Below, piece by piece: positions 9,479-17,287 of a stretch of DNA of 64,000 nucleotides. The notes under the pieces are model-generated. The model searched no databases. It was not told the DNA's origin and worked only from the letters and a program-made list of their open reading frames with translations. The position numbers were made by a program, and so were the translations under genes. The first letter of the stretch is position 1. Every line of letters begins with the position of its first letter. The DNA lies in contig NZ_ML660052.1 in assembly GCF_007004665.1 (NCBI RefSeq), positions 310,001-374,000 on the forward strand, given 5' to 3'. Source of the stretch: Denitrobaculum tricleocarpae. GTDB taxonomy: Bacteria > Pseudomonadota > Alphaproteobacteria > Kiloniellales > Kiloniellaceae.

Positions 9479-10144
9479 TCAGGCATGGTGTTGCACGGAG
9501 GTATCGCGGGCCTTCCGCGTGTGAGCGTCCAGGATCGCCTGCCGCAGTTTTTCCGGCCTTTGTGCCCCCGTGACGGTGATCCCTTCGATATCGAAATGCG
9601 GGACACCTTGAACAGCCTTCGCCGTGGCGGACGCCTCCAGGGAGCGGACAGAGTCTGTACCGTCGTCGCTCTCGAGGAATTGGCGCACGCTTTTTTCGTC
9701 GAGGCCCGCCTCACATGCGATTTCAACAAGAACGTCGTGATCGCCAATGTCGCGGCCCTTGCTGAAGTAAGCGCGTAAAAGGCCCTCAATCACTTCGCGT
9801 TGCCGGCCTTCCTGTGCGGCCAGCCAGGACAGCCGGTGGGCTGCGAGGGTGTTCGGCGTGACCTCCATACGGTCATAGTCGAAGGTAATGCCGTCCGCCT
9901 TTCCGGCCGCGACGGTGTGGGCGTCGAGTGCTTGCGATTTTTCCCAGCTCCCGAACTTGAGTGAGCGGTATACCTTCCGGTTCATCCCTTCCTTTTGCAT
10001 ATCGGGATTGAGCTCGAACGGCAGCCACTGCACGTCTACCTCGATTCCCTCGGGAAGCATCTCGATGGCCTTAAACAAGCGGCTCTCGCCGATGAGGCAC
10101 CAGGGGCAGATAAAATCCGATGTCATCTTCACTGAAATAGACAT
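9479..10144 (-). CDS. DsbA/FrnE-like thiol oxidoreductase
   Basis: A 221-residue DsbA-fold protein of the FrnE/2-hydroxychromene-isomerase-like group. The active site CPWC is in SDFICPWCLIGESRL near residues 12-15, and the cis-proline loop VQGVPHFDI is near residue 185. No signal peptide is visible, so it is probably cytoplasmic. It is divergent from a LysR gene 100 bp away and upstream of the FAD monooxygenase. Members often assist oxidative or polyketide-type chemistry, but the role here is unknown. Confidence 0.88.
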   Translation of the reverse strand: MSISVKMTSDFICPWCLIGESRLFKAIEMLPEGIEVDVQWLPFELNPDMQKEGMNRKVYRSLKFGSWEKSQALDAHTVAAGKADGITFDYDRMEVTPNTLAAHRLSWLAAQEGRQREVIEGLLRAYFSKGRDIGDHDVLVEIACEAGLDEKSVRQFLESDDGTDSVRSLEASATAKAVQGVPHFDIEGITVTGAQRPEKLRQAILDAHTRKARDTSVQHHA

Positions 10145-10179
10145 TTCGCGTCTCCTTTCTGATCAGGAAGATGGCATTG

Positions 10180-10194
10180 ATCATCATTGATGAT
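10180..10194. promoter_or_regulatory. Inverted repeat, candidate LysR box
   Basis: ATCATC-ATT-GATGAT is a 15-bp dyad with the T-N11-A shape typical of LysR-type sites. It lies in the 100-bp gap between the leftward DsbA-like gene and the rightward LysR gene, where a LysR protein usually controls both itself and its divergent partner. Confidence 0.5.
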
Positions 10195-10244
10195 AATATG
10201 GCAAAAATAGCTAATATTGTTGCGTTTTATGCAAAGGTTGGTGG

Positions 10245-11171
10245 ATGGATTTTTTTGCAGCCTGTAAGGGCTTCGTGTCGGTCGTCGAGGAGGGCGGATT
10301 TGCCAAGGCCGCGCGCGGCATGGGGATGGCCACGTCGTCCTTGACGCGTCAGGTAAACGCGTTGGAGACACATCTCGGCACCCTGCTTCTCAATCGCTCG
10401 ACACGCAGTGTCACGCTGACCGATGCCGGCGCGCGCTACTTCGAACAGGCGGTTCGGATTCTTGAGGATTTGGAAGAAGCCAACCGGAGCGTCAGTGAAC
10501 GGGAGGGGCCTCCGCGCGGTCTCCTTCGGATCTCGCTGCCGGTTGCTTTTGCCCGGCTTCACATCGCACCCGCGATCCCGGAGTTCTTGCGGGCCTGTCC
10601 GGACATCGAACTCGATCTGTTCTTGAGCGACGGCCTGGTGAGCCTCGTTGAGGAGCGCGTCGATCTGGCCGTCCGGATCGGCAGCCTGACCTCGTCCAGT
10701 CTCGTGGCGCGAAAGCTGGCGCCGCACCGCCGTGTGCTCTGTGCCAGCCCGGCTTACCTCGAAGAGCACGGCACACCGCGTGCGCCATCTGACCTCACGG
10801 AGCATGATTGCCTGACCTTTTCCTATAGCAAGGGTGATCAACACTGGAAATTCGCGGGTCCGTCAGGCGGACAATCGGTGCGCGTGAAAGGCCGCCTGCG
10901 GGCCAACAACTCCGAGATGTTGCGCACCGCTGCAATTGACGGCGCGGGGGTCATTCTGATGCCCAGCTGGCTGATAGGGGCTGACGTTGAAGCAGGTCGC
11001 TTGTGCAGACTCTTGGACGATTGGGAGGTAAACGCCGGCGAGTCGGTTGAGGGAATCCACGCCGTCTATTTGCCCAACCGACGCGGTTCGAAAAAGGTCA
11101 AGGCCTTCATCGACTTCCTGGCCCAGCGTTTTGGATCTCCACCCTATTGGGACAGAGCGGCTCAGACCTAG
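10245..11171 (+). CDS. LysR-family transcriptional regulator (CrgA/AaeR-like subgroup)
   Basis: A 308-residue LysR-type regulator. Its helix-turn-helix reads GGFAKAARGMGMATSSLTRQ, with the wing THLGTLLLNRSTRSVTLT, which places it in the large CrgA-like subgroup. The effector domain spans about residues 92-295. It is divergent from the DsbA-like/monooxygenase pair and probably regulates it. It converges on soxG, with stops only 5 bp apart. Confidence 0.92.
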   Translation: MDFFAACKGFVSVVEEGGFAKAARGMGMATSSLTRQVNALETHLGTLLLNRSTRSVTLTDAGARYFEQAVRILEDLEEANRSVSEREGPPRGLLRISLPVAFARLHIAPAIPEFLRACPDIELDLFLSDGLVSLVEERVDLAVRIGSLTSSSLVARKLAPHRRVLCASPAYLEEHGTPRAPSDLTEHDCLTFSYSKGDQHWKFAGPSGGQSVRVKGRLRANNSEMLRTAAIDGAGVILMPSWLIGADVEAGRLCRLLDDWEVNAGESVEGIHAVYLPNRRGSKKVKAFIDFLAQRFGSPPYWDRAAQT

Positions 11172-11176
11172 CCCGT

Positions 11177-11776
11177 TCAAGCCGGAGTCATCACCTCGTA
11201 TCCGTATTCCAAAGCCGCGTCGGTTAGGGCTTCCCAGAAAGAGACCGCGAAACCGCGAAACACGAAGAGATCGAATGTCGTTTCGTCTTTCCTGTGCAGC
11301 GTCAGGCCCACATGGTGAAAGCTGCTTTGAGCCACCGATCCCACCGTGAAGGCCCTGATATCGAGATCGATTACGACGCCCTTGAGCAGTACGTCCGCTG
11401 CATTGCGCCCACTGATTCTGATCCCGGCCCGGGCATGACTGAGGTCGGTGAGGACACCGGTCTCGACCGCGATCTTTTCCAACAGACTCTGTGTGATATC
11501 TCCGTTATCGCTCACCAGCAGATAACGGCCCGGGGCCATCACCATGAGCGTGCCTTCTGGCGAAACAGCGGCTTGTCCGGGCGTTACGGGAACCTCGAGT
11601 TTCAGATGATCGCTCAAGATGGCCTCGAGCGCCCCTTTTGTATCCGGCCAGGCGCCGAGCTGCAGCATAGTCGCAGGGCGAAGCTCCAGCAGCTCAAGGC
11701 CCGGTCCTTCCGCACGGGACGCACCGTAAACACCCGGGCGTGCTGTTTCTGCAAGAGCATAAACCAGGCTAGACAT
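11177..11776 (-). CDS. soxG: Sarcosine oxidase gamma subunit
   Basis: A 199-residue gamma subunit of the heterotetrameric sarcosine oxidase, which oxidatively demethylates sarcosine to glycine and feeds methylene-THF. It is the last gene of soxBDAG. The ATG at 11776 overlaps the soxA stop by 8 bp; the longer open frame upstream only runs through soxA in another frame. Sequence such as LLVSDNGDITQSLL and the ending FWEALTDAALEYG fit the SoxG family, which shares the GcvT-like fold. Normal length. Confidence 0.9.
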   Translation of the reverse strand: MSSLVYALAETARPGVYGASRAEGPGLELLELRPATMLQLGAWPDTKGALEAILSDHLKLEVPVTPGQAAVSPEGTLMVMAPGRYLLVSDNGDITQSLLEKIAVETGVLTDLSHARAGIRISGRNAADVLLKGVVIDLDIRAFTVGSVAQSSFHHVGLTLHRKDETTFDLFVFRGFAVSFWEALTDAALEYGYEVMTPA

Positions 11777-14700
11777 GCATCCGGCTCCCATCTTTGTCGA
11801 AGAAGCAGGGGGAAACGACCTCAACCGGGTCATGACCGCCCCGCAGAGGGTCGGCCGCATAGAGAATGCGCTCGGCGTTGGTTTCAAGACCGCCTTCAAG
11901 CAGAGCAAGCGCAATAAACTTGTCGATTGCCGGGCTGTAGGTGGTGGAGGAGACGTGCCCGAGACTGCGGCCAGGCTGCTCCGCGGTTTTACCCTCAACC
12001 AGATGCGACCCGGCGCTCAGCGGCGTTCCATTGGATGAGATCACGCCGACCAGCCTCTGCCGGTTATCTTCGTTCAGCGCTTCGCGTTCCATCAGCGGAC
12101 GGCCGATGTAATGCTTCTTGCTTGAGGTCATGCCGCCGAGCCCGAGGTCTCTCGCCGTCGTGCGGCCGTCCAGTTCCGGTCCGGCCACATGCCCCTTCTC
12201 GATGCGCAACGTGCCAAGGGCTTCGGTCCCGTAGGGCACCAGGCCGAAGGCTTCACCCGCCAATATGAGCTTTTCCCATAGCGCCGCGCCGTAGTTCGAT
12301 CCGGCGTAGACTTCATAGGCGAGCTCGCCGGAGAAGGAGAGGCGGGCGACCAGTACCGGAATATCCTCCAGGGTTGCGGGGTAGACGCCCATGAAAGGCA
12401 CCCCTTCATCGGAGAGATCGAGGTCTTTGATCACACTTTGCAAGAGGGCGCGGCTTTTGGGTCCGGCAACCGCTACCCCAGCCCACTGTTCAGTGACGGA
12501 GGTGACCTGGACCCGCATCTCGGGCCAGACGGTCGCGAGCAGAAACTCCAGATGCGACAAGACGCCTGCGGCGTTGGCGGTTGTTGTTGTCATCAGATAT
12601 TGAGTTTCTCCAAGACACCAGGTCGTTCCGTCGTCGAAGAGGCATCCGTCTTCCCGGAGCATCAGGCCATAGCGCGCCTTGCCGACCGGGAGGCTTTTAA
12701 AGCCGTTGCTGTAGACCCGGTTGAGGAATTCCTGCGCATCCGGTCCTTGAACATCGATCTTGCCCAGGGTGGAGACGTCAACCATGCCGACACCTTCACG
12801 CACTGTCCTGGCTTCCCGGACATAAGCATCAAAGACGTCCTCTCCCGACTTGCGGTAAACCTGGGGGCGCATCCACTGACCCGCGGTGAGCATGTCCGCG
12901 CCGGCTTTGACATGCAGATCGTGCATAGGCGTGCGCCGGACCGGACTGATGTGAAAACCCGTTTCCCGTCCGGCAAGCGCACCGAGGGCGACGGGTGTGT
13001 AGGGCGGACGGAAACGTGTCGTGCCGACCTCGGGGATCGAGCGTTCGAGCGCGGCGGCCATCAGTGCAAGCCCGTTCACATTCGAGGTTTTGCCCTGATC
13101 GGCGGCCATGCCCAGGGTGGTGTAGCGCTTCAGGTGCTCGACGGACTCGAAGCCCTCGCGTTGAGCCAGCCGGACGTCTTCCGCCGTGACATCGTGTTGC
13201 AGGTCGACGAACTTTTTGCCTTTCGGTCCATTCGGGCGCGTGATCTCCCAGAGGGGATAAAGTGAGCTGCCACTGCCTGCATGTGCGGGGACCGTCACAT
13301 CGAAAACGTCTGTGGTGCCGGATGCAAACCCGGCGTCCCTCGCCGCCACGGCGCCCGCATTCGCTCCGGCCGACAAGCAGTCTTCCAATGCAAAGTCACC
13401 GTTGCAAGCACCTGCGGCATGCCAGTTCTGCAGGGCTTCGCCTGGAACGAAGGAGGCGATTTCTGCGTTGAAGACCGGTTTGCCGCCTGCCTGACTTGCC
13501 AGATGGATCGTTGGAGTCCAGCCACCGGATACCGCGAGGCTGTCCGCTGCGATCCACTCCCTGGATTCACCCACGGTCTGATTTTCCGGATCGAAGGGTG
13601 CGATTTCGACTGTCTTCAGAGATTTGCTCCCCTTGGCGCCTGTGACGACGTGGCTGGCCAGCAAACGGATACCGCGCTTTTGAACGGCATCTTTTAATGG
13701 ACTGGAAATATCGCCCCGCGGATCGACGATGGCGGCAATTTCGACGCCGGCGTCTTTCAGGTCCAGGGCCGCACGATAGGCCGAGTCGTTGTTGGTAAAG
13801 ACGACGACCTGCCGCCCTACCGCAACGCCTTGGCGCTGCGCAAAACGACGCGCCGAATCCGCCAGCATGACGCCGGGTTTATCGTTACCGTCGAAGACAA
13901 TCGGCCGCTCGATGGCCCCGGTTGCCAGGACAACCGATGCACAGCGGATGGTCCAGTGCTTCTGCCGCGCTTGATGGGCGTTCGGCGTAGCGAGATGATC
14001 GGCCACCCGTTCGACCGCGCCCAGAACGTTATGGTCGTAGTAGCCATAGACCGTGGTGCGCGGCATGATCGAGACGTCGGGCAGGGCGGCGAGTTCCGCG
14101 AGACTCTGCGCGACCCAATCCTGTGCCGGCAGACCGTCGATTGTTTCCTCTTGTTCGCTAAGCAACGCGCCACCGGCCTGTGCGTTTTCGTCCGCCAGCA
14201 CCACGCGCGCGCCCGCCCGTCCTGCTGCGAGGGCGGCTGCCAGACCAGCCGGGCCGGCGCCCACCACCAGTACATCGCAGAAGAGGTTGGATTTCTCGTG
14301 CCGATCCGGGTCGGCTTCTTTCGAGGCTGCGCCCAGACCTGCCGCCTTGCGAATAAAGTGCTCGTAGAGCATCCAGGCTTTGCGGGTCGGTCCCATGAAG
14401 GTTTTATAGTAAAAACCGGCGACTAACATCGAACCGCCGATCTGGTTGATACTGAGTAGATCGTACTGCAGGTTTGGCCAGCGGTTTTGGCTACTGGCCT
14501 GGAGCCCTTCGTAGAGCTCAATCACGGTGGCTTTTGTATTAGGTTCGGAACGGCCGCCGCTGCGCAGGGTAACCAGGGCATTGGGCTCTTCCGGGCCCGC
14601 CGAATAAACACCGCGCGGCCGGTGATATTTAAAGCTGCGGCCGAAGAGCGAGACTCCATTGGCCAACAGGGCGGACGCAAGCGTGTCGCCGGAAAAGCCG

Positions 14701-14783
14701 CCGTAACGCTTGCCGTCGAAGGTGAAATTGAGCCGTTTGCTCCGATCGATGAGGCCGCCGTTCTCGAGACGATATCCGCTCAT
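11769..14783 (-). CDS. soxA: Sarcosine oxidase alpha subunit
   Basis: A 1004-residue alpha subunit, the largest of the complex. Order of domains: N-terminal 2Fe-2S-ferredoxin-like fold (about residues 15-100, YGGFSGDTLASALLANG), then an NAD-binding pyridine-nucleotide-disulfide fold with VVGAGPAGLAAALAAGRAG near residue 170 and VVLATGAIERP near 290. From about residue 600 comes a C-terminal GcvT-like aminomethyltransferase domain that binds folate. The ATG at 14783 overlaps the soxD stop as ATGA. Product glycine and 5,10-methylene-THF would enter one-carbon metabolism. Length is normal. Confidence 0.95.
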   Translation of the reverse strand: MSGYRLENGGLIDRSKRLNFTFDGKRYGGFSGDTLASALLANGVSLFGRSFKYHRPRGVYSAGPEEPNALVTLRSGGRSEPNTKATVIELYEGLQASSQNRWPNLQYDLLSINQIGGSMLVAGFYYKTFMGPTRKAWMLYEHFIRKAAGLGAASKEADPDRHEKSNLFCDVLVVGAGPAGLAAALAAGRAGARVVLADENAQAGGALLSEQEETIDGLPAQDWVAQSLAELAALPDVSIMPRTTVYGYYDHNVLGAVERVADHLATPNAHQARQKHWTIRCASVVLATGAIERPIVFDGNDKPGVMLADSARRFAQRQGVAVGRQVVVFTNNDSAYRAALDLKDAGVEIAAIVDPRGDISSPLKDAVQKRGIRLLASHVVTGAKGSKSLKTVEIAPFDPENQTVGESREWIAADSLAVSGGWTPTIHLASQAGGKPVFNAEIASFVPGEALQNWHAAGACNGDFALEDCLSAGANAGAVAARDAGFASGTTDVFDVTVPAHAGSGSSLYPLWEITRPNGPKGKKFVDLQHDVTAEDVRLAQREGFESVEHLKRYTTLGMAADQGKTSNVNGLALMAAALERSIPEVGTTRFRPPYTPVALGALAGRETGFHISPVRRTPMHDLHVKAGADMLTAGQWMRPQVYRKSGEDVFDAYVREARTVREGVGMVDVSTLGKIDVQGPDAQEFLNRVYSNGFKSLPVGKARYGLMLREDGCLFDDGTTWCLGETQYLMTTTTANAAGVLSHLEFLLATVWPEMRVQVTSVTEQWAGVAVAGPKSRALLQSVIKDLDLSDEGVPFMGVYPATLEDIPVLVARLSFSGELAYEVYAGSNYGAALWEKLILAGEAFGLVPYGTEALGTLRIEKGHVAGPELDGRTTARDLGLGGMTSSKKHYIGRPLMEREALNEDNRQRLVGVISSNGTPLSAGSHLVEGKTAEQPGRSLGHVSSTTYSPAIDKFIALALLEGGLETNAERILYAADPLRGGHDPVEVVSPCFFDKDGSRMHV

Positions 14784-15088
14784 TCCACCGGCTCCTGTCT
14801 TTTGGTCTGCGCGTCTTTTTCCGACGGCTTCGACCAGGGGCCGACCAGTTCTGAGGCGCCAACCTGGTGCGTCAGAACGTTGCGCCGCAGCTTGATCCAT
14901 GCCCGGCAGCCCCCGGTGTGTTGCCAGAATTCCAGGTGAGCACCGCGCGGATTTTCGCGGTCGTAGACGAAGCGGTTCCAGACTGCGGGATCGGTCTCGT
15001 CCATGGCCGGACGGGCGACTGTTGCATCGCCGCCATAGGTGAATTCACCGACGTCACGTTCGCCGCAGATGGGACAGGGAATACGCAT
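14780..15088 (-). CDS. soxD: Sarcosine oxidase delta subunit
   Basis: A 102-residue zinc-binding delta subunit. It starts MRIPCPICGERD, giving the first Cys pair, and the second half of the zinc site is in EFWQHTGGCRAW (His, Cys). TYGGDA and NPRGAHLEFWQHTGGC are family hallmarks. The start at 15088 is chosen because this MRIPCP beginning is universal in SoxD; upstream in-frame codons are inside soxB. It is 31 bp after soxB and overlaps soxA by 4 bp. Confidence 0.94.
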   Translation of the reverse strand: MRIPCPICGERDVGEFTYGGDATVARPAMDETDPAVWNRFVYDRENPRGAHLEFWQHTGGCRAWIKLRRNVLTHQVGASELVGPWSKPSEKDAQTKRQEPVE

Positions 15089-15119
15089 TGATGAAACCTC
15101 GGGGTACGAAAAACTTGAA

Positions 15120-16382
15120 TTAATGGAGGCGCGGCTGCGGTCCTGCGCCCCGCTCGTCGATGACCCGGCCCTGATGGAAGCGCTCCAGCGTGAAGTCCGC
15201 GTTGAGCGCGTGCGGTCGGTCTTTCGCGATGGTCCAGGCGAAACACCAGCCCGAAGCCGGGGTCGCCTTGAAGCCGCCGTAACACCAGCCCGCATTCAAA
15301 TAGAGACCTTCAAGCGGTCCGGGTGTGATGATTGGGCTGCCGTCCATGGACATATCCATGATCCCGCCCCAGTGGCGCAGCAAACGCAAACGGCTCAGGT
15401 TCGGAAACATCGCGACCGCCATGGCGGCAACGTGTTCGACGATCGGCAGATTGCCGCGTTGCGCATAGGAATTATAGCCGTCGATATCGCCGCCGAACAC
15501 CAGCCCGCCCTTATCTGACTGCGAGATGTAGAGGTGTCCCGCGCCAAAGGTCACAACCGTATCAATCAGGGGCTTTAAGGGTTCGGAGACGAAGGCCTGC
15601 AACACGTGGCTTTCTATCGGAAGTCTCTCGACACCTGCGGTTCTCAACACGTTGCTGGTATTGCCTGCGACTGCTATGCCGACCTTGGCGGCCTGGATAT
15701 CGCCCCGCGTGGTTTTGACCCCGCTGACCCTTCCCTGATCGTCGAACAGGAAGCCGGTGGTTTCGCACTGTTCGATGATATCGACCCCGCGGTCGCTGGC
15801 TCCGCGCGCATAGCCCCACGCCACCGCGTCATGCCGTGCCGTGCCGCCGCGCGGTTGGCAGAGACCCCCGATAACCGGGAAGCGTGCGGTCTCAGAAACG
15901 TCGAGTCCCGGGACCATCCTGGCGACTTGATCCCGGTCCAGCAACTCGGCGTCGACGCCCTGCAGGCGCATGGAATTCCCACGGCGGGCGTAGGCATCTA
16001 TTTGCGAAGGGGTGTGAGCGAGGTTCAGAACGCCGCGCGACGAGAACATCACATTGTAGTTGAGGTCCTGAGACAGGCCTTCCCATAGCTTCATGCTCCA
16101 TTCGTAGAAGCGGGTATTGGCCGGCAGCATGTAGTTTGAGCGCACAATTGTCGTATTGCGTCCGACATTGCCGCCGCCCAGCCAGCCCTTTTCGATGACG
16201 GCCACGTTGGTAATCCCGTGTTCCTTGGCCAGATAATAGGCGGTGGCCAGACCGTGTCCGCCGCCGCCGACGATGATGACGTCATACTGCGGTTTGGGAT
16301 CCGGCGAGCGCCAGGCGCGCTGCCAGTTCCTGTGACCGGTCATGGCGTTCTTGACCAGGGAAAATACGGAGTAATGACCCAT
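15120..16382 (-). CDS. soxB: Sarcosine oxidase beta subunit
   Basis: A 420-residue beta subunit carrying the DAO-type FAD domain, the site of sarcosine oxidation. The FAD motif DVIIVGGGGHGLATAYYLA is near residues 34-52 and is followed by WLGGGNVGRNTTIVRSNY, diagnostic for SoxB. GGFKATPASGW near the C-terminus closes the FAD site. It is first in the soxBDAG operon. The upstream 360 bp should hold the operon promoter; no dedicated regulator gene is adjacent on that side. Confidence 0.95.
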   Translation of the reverse strand: MGHYSVFSLVKNAMTGHRNWQRAWRSPDPKPQYDVIIVGGGGHGLATAYYLAKEHGITNVAVIEKGWLGGGNVGRNTTIVRSNYMLPANTRFYEWSMKLWEGLSQDLNYNVMFSSRGVLNLAHTPSQIDAYARRGNSMRLQGVDAELLDRDQVARMVPGLDVSETARFPVIGGLCQPRGGTARHDAVAWGYARGASDRGVDIIEQCETTGFLFDDQGRVSGVKTTRGDIQAAKVGIAVAGNTSNVLRTAGVERLPIESHVLQAFVSEPLKPLIDTVVTFGAGHLYISQSDKGGLVFGGDIDGYNSYAQRGNLPIVEHVAAMAVAMFPNLSRLRLLRHWGGIMDMSMDGSPIITPGPLEGLYLNAGWCYGGFKATPASGWCFAWTIAKDRPHALNADFTLERFHQGRVIDERGAGPQPRLH

Positions 16383-16672
16383 CGTTATGTTGTCCCAGCT
16401 TCACGCACAGTCCAAATCGCGACCGACTGATCCGTGCCATTCTGTTCTCGGCGTCTGAAAGGCAGAAAACCACCGACCGTTTCGGGAAATCTGGATCAGA
16501 CGAGGCCCGGTGAGATTATCCGGGAAAAACCGGGAGATTCGCCAGCATTAGTATTTTTGCTCTCTAGAATCGCGACTGCCGATGGTAGCACTGAAATTTC
16601 GGCGGAAATCAGCGCTTTCCCGGACAGGAATTGCACCGAAAAGACGGCGTAAATTTTCTGTCATTCTGGGGC
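16383..16672. other. Intergenic region upstream of soxB and tRNA-Arg
   Basis: Leftward promoter elements for soxB must lie here, while the right end leads into the tRNA promoter. No open frame with a ribosome site or convincing hairpin was found. A choline- or glycine-responsive riboswitch was looked for by eye and not recognised. Confidence 0.4.
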
Positions 16673-16701
16673 TTGCACGAGCGGCAGGCTTAAAGTAGTG
16701 T
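16673..16701 (+). promoter_or_regulatory. Sigma-70-type promoter of tRNA-Arg
   Basis: TTGCAC at 16673-16678 and TAGTGT at 16696-16701 are separated by exactly 17 bp. Predicted transcription would start about 35 bp before the mature tRNA 5' end, a normal leader length. Confidence 0.45.
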
Positions 16702-16743
16702 CCGCCCCGCTTCACCAAGAAGCTGCAACTTTTGTTGCTCGGC

Positions 16744-16820
16744 GTGCCCGTAGCTCAACTGGATAGAGCACCTGACTACGAATCAGGAGGTTTGGGGTTC
16801 GAATCCCTACGGGCGCGCCA
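16744..16820 (+). tRNA. tRNA-Arg (anticodon ACG)
   Basis: A 77-nt cloverleaf. The acceptor stem GTGCCCG/CGGGCGC includes one U-G pair, the anticodon stem is CCTGA/TCAGG with loop CTACGAA (anticodon ACG, decoding CGU by A34-to-I editing), the T-loop is TTCGAAT, and the CCA is encoded. Its 3' end is an integration site: 24 bp from 16802 are repeated with one mismatch at 29056. The gene itself is intact, as expected when the incoming element restores the tRNA end. Confidence 0.95.
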
Positions 16821-16825
16821 TTTCC
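16802..16825. repeat. Attachment-site direct repeat, left copy (attL)
   Basis: The last 19 nt of tRNA-Arg plus following bases. The first 17 bp, AATCCCTACGGGCGCGC, are identical to 29056-29072; after one mismatch the repeat continues ATTTCC. Diverged similarity extends some 70 bp downstream of both copies (AAGC..TTGATTGTG and TTTCGGCG segments), showing that the two flanks were once the same sequence. Confidence 0.8.
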
Positions 16826-17287
16826 TTTTCAAGCCATTGATTGTGCTCAACTTGTTGTAATTTCGGCGTTTGTCGTTTCGGCAGGTTGCCTACTTCGCTA
16901 CGTAGACGCAGAATGGCCATCTGCCATGACGCGATCATCTCTAATGATGCGACAGATTCTTTATATGGCTCCGTGCAACTTTTCGACAGATCCCAGATGT
17001 AGTATTCCATCCACATGCATTTGCCTGTCGCGAAAGCAAGTTCACAGAGTTCAGCAAAATACACTCTATGGTGCATAGCGTCGTAAGTTTATAAACTATC
17101 GTTTTAATTTTCTCTGTAAATACGATATAATCATATAAATGCGTTCAAATTCGGTTGCGCTTTATTAGAAATAAATATCAATAAATCAAATATTTACTGT
17201 GGGTAGAATCTTCTCTCCCGAGGTGTGTGTTTTCCCACATTGAAGCCCGGATTTGTTTGCGAGTGTCGGTTGTTGGGGAGACCGGAC
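16826..17287. promoter_or_regulatory. AT-rich leader upstream of the giant surface-protein gene
   Basis: About 460 bp with no credible gene. The stretch 17077-17220 is strikingly AT-rich compared with both flanks and contains a perfect -10 hexamer TATAAT (17126-17131) facing right; no good -35 is visible at 17 bp. Such DNA is a typical target for xenogeneic silencing, which is inference. A ribosome-site-like TTGGGGAGACC lies just before the ATG at 17288. A leftward 89-codon frame here runs into the tRNA and is not accepted as a gene. Confidence 0.4.

Noticed and set aside
12438-13265. Rightward 275-codon frame inside soxA
   Set aside because: Antisense to a strongly conserved sarcosine oxidase domain; no ribosome site and no recognisable motif.
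16807-17076. Leftward 89-codon frame after tRNA-Arg
   Set aside because: Its C-terminal part runs through the tRNA 3' end and the att-flank repeat, and the start has no ribosome site. More likely random in AT-rich DNA.
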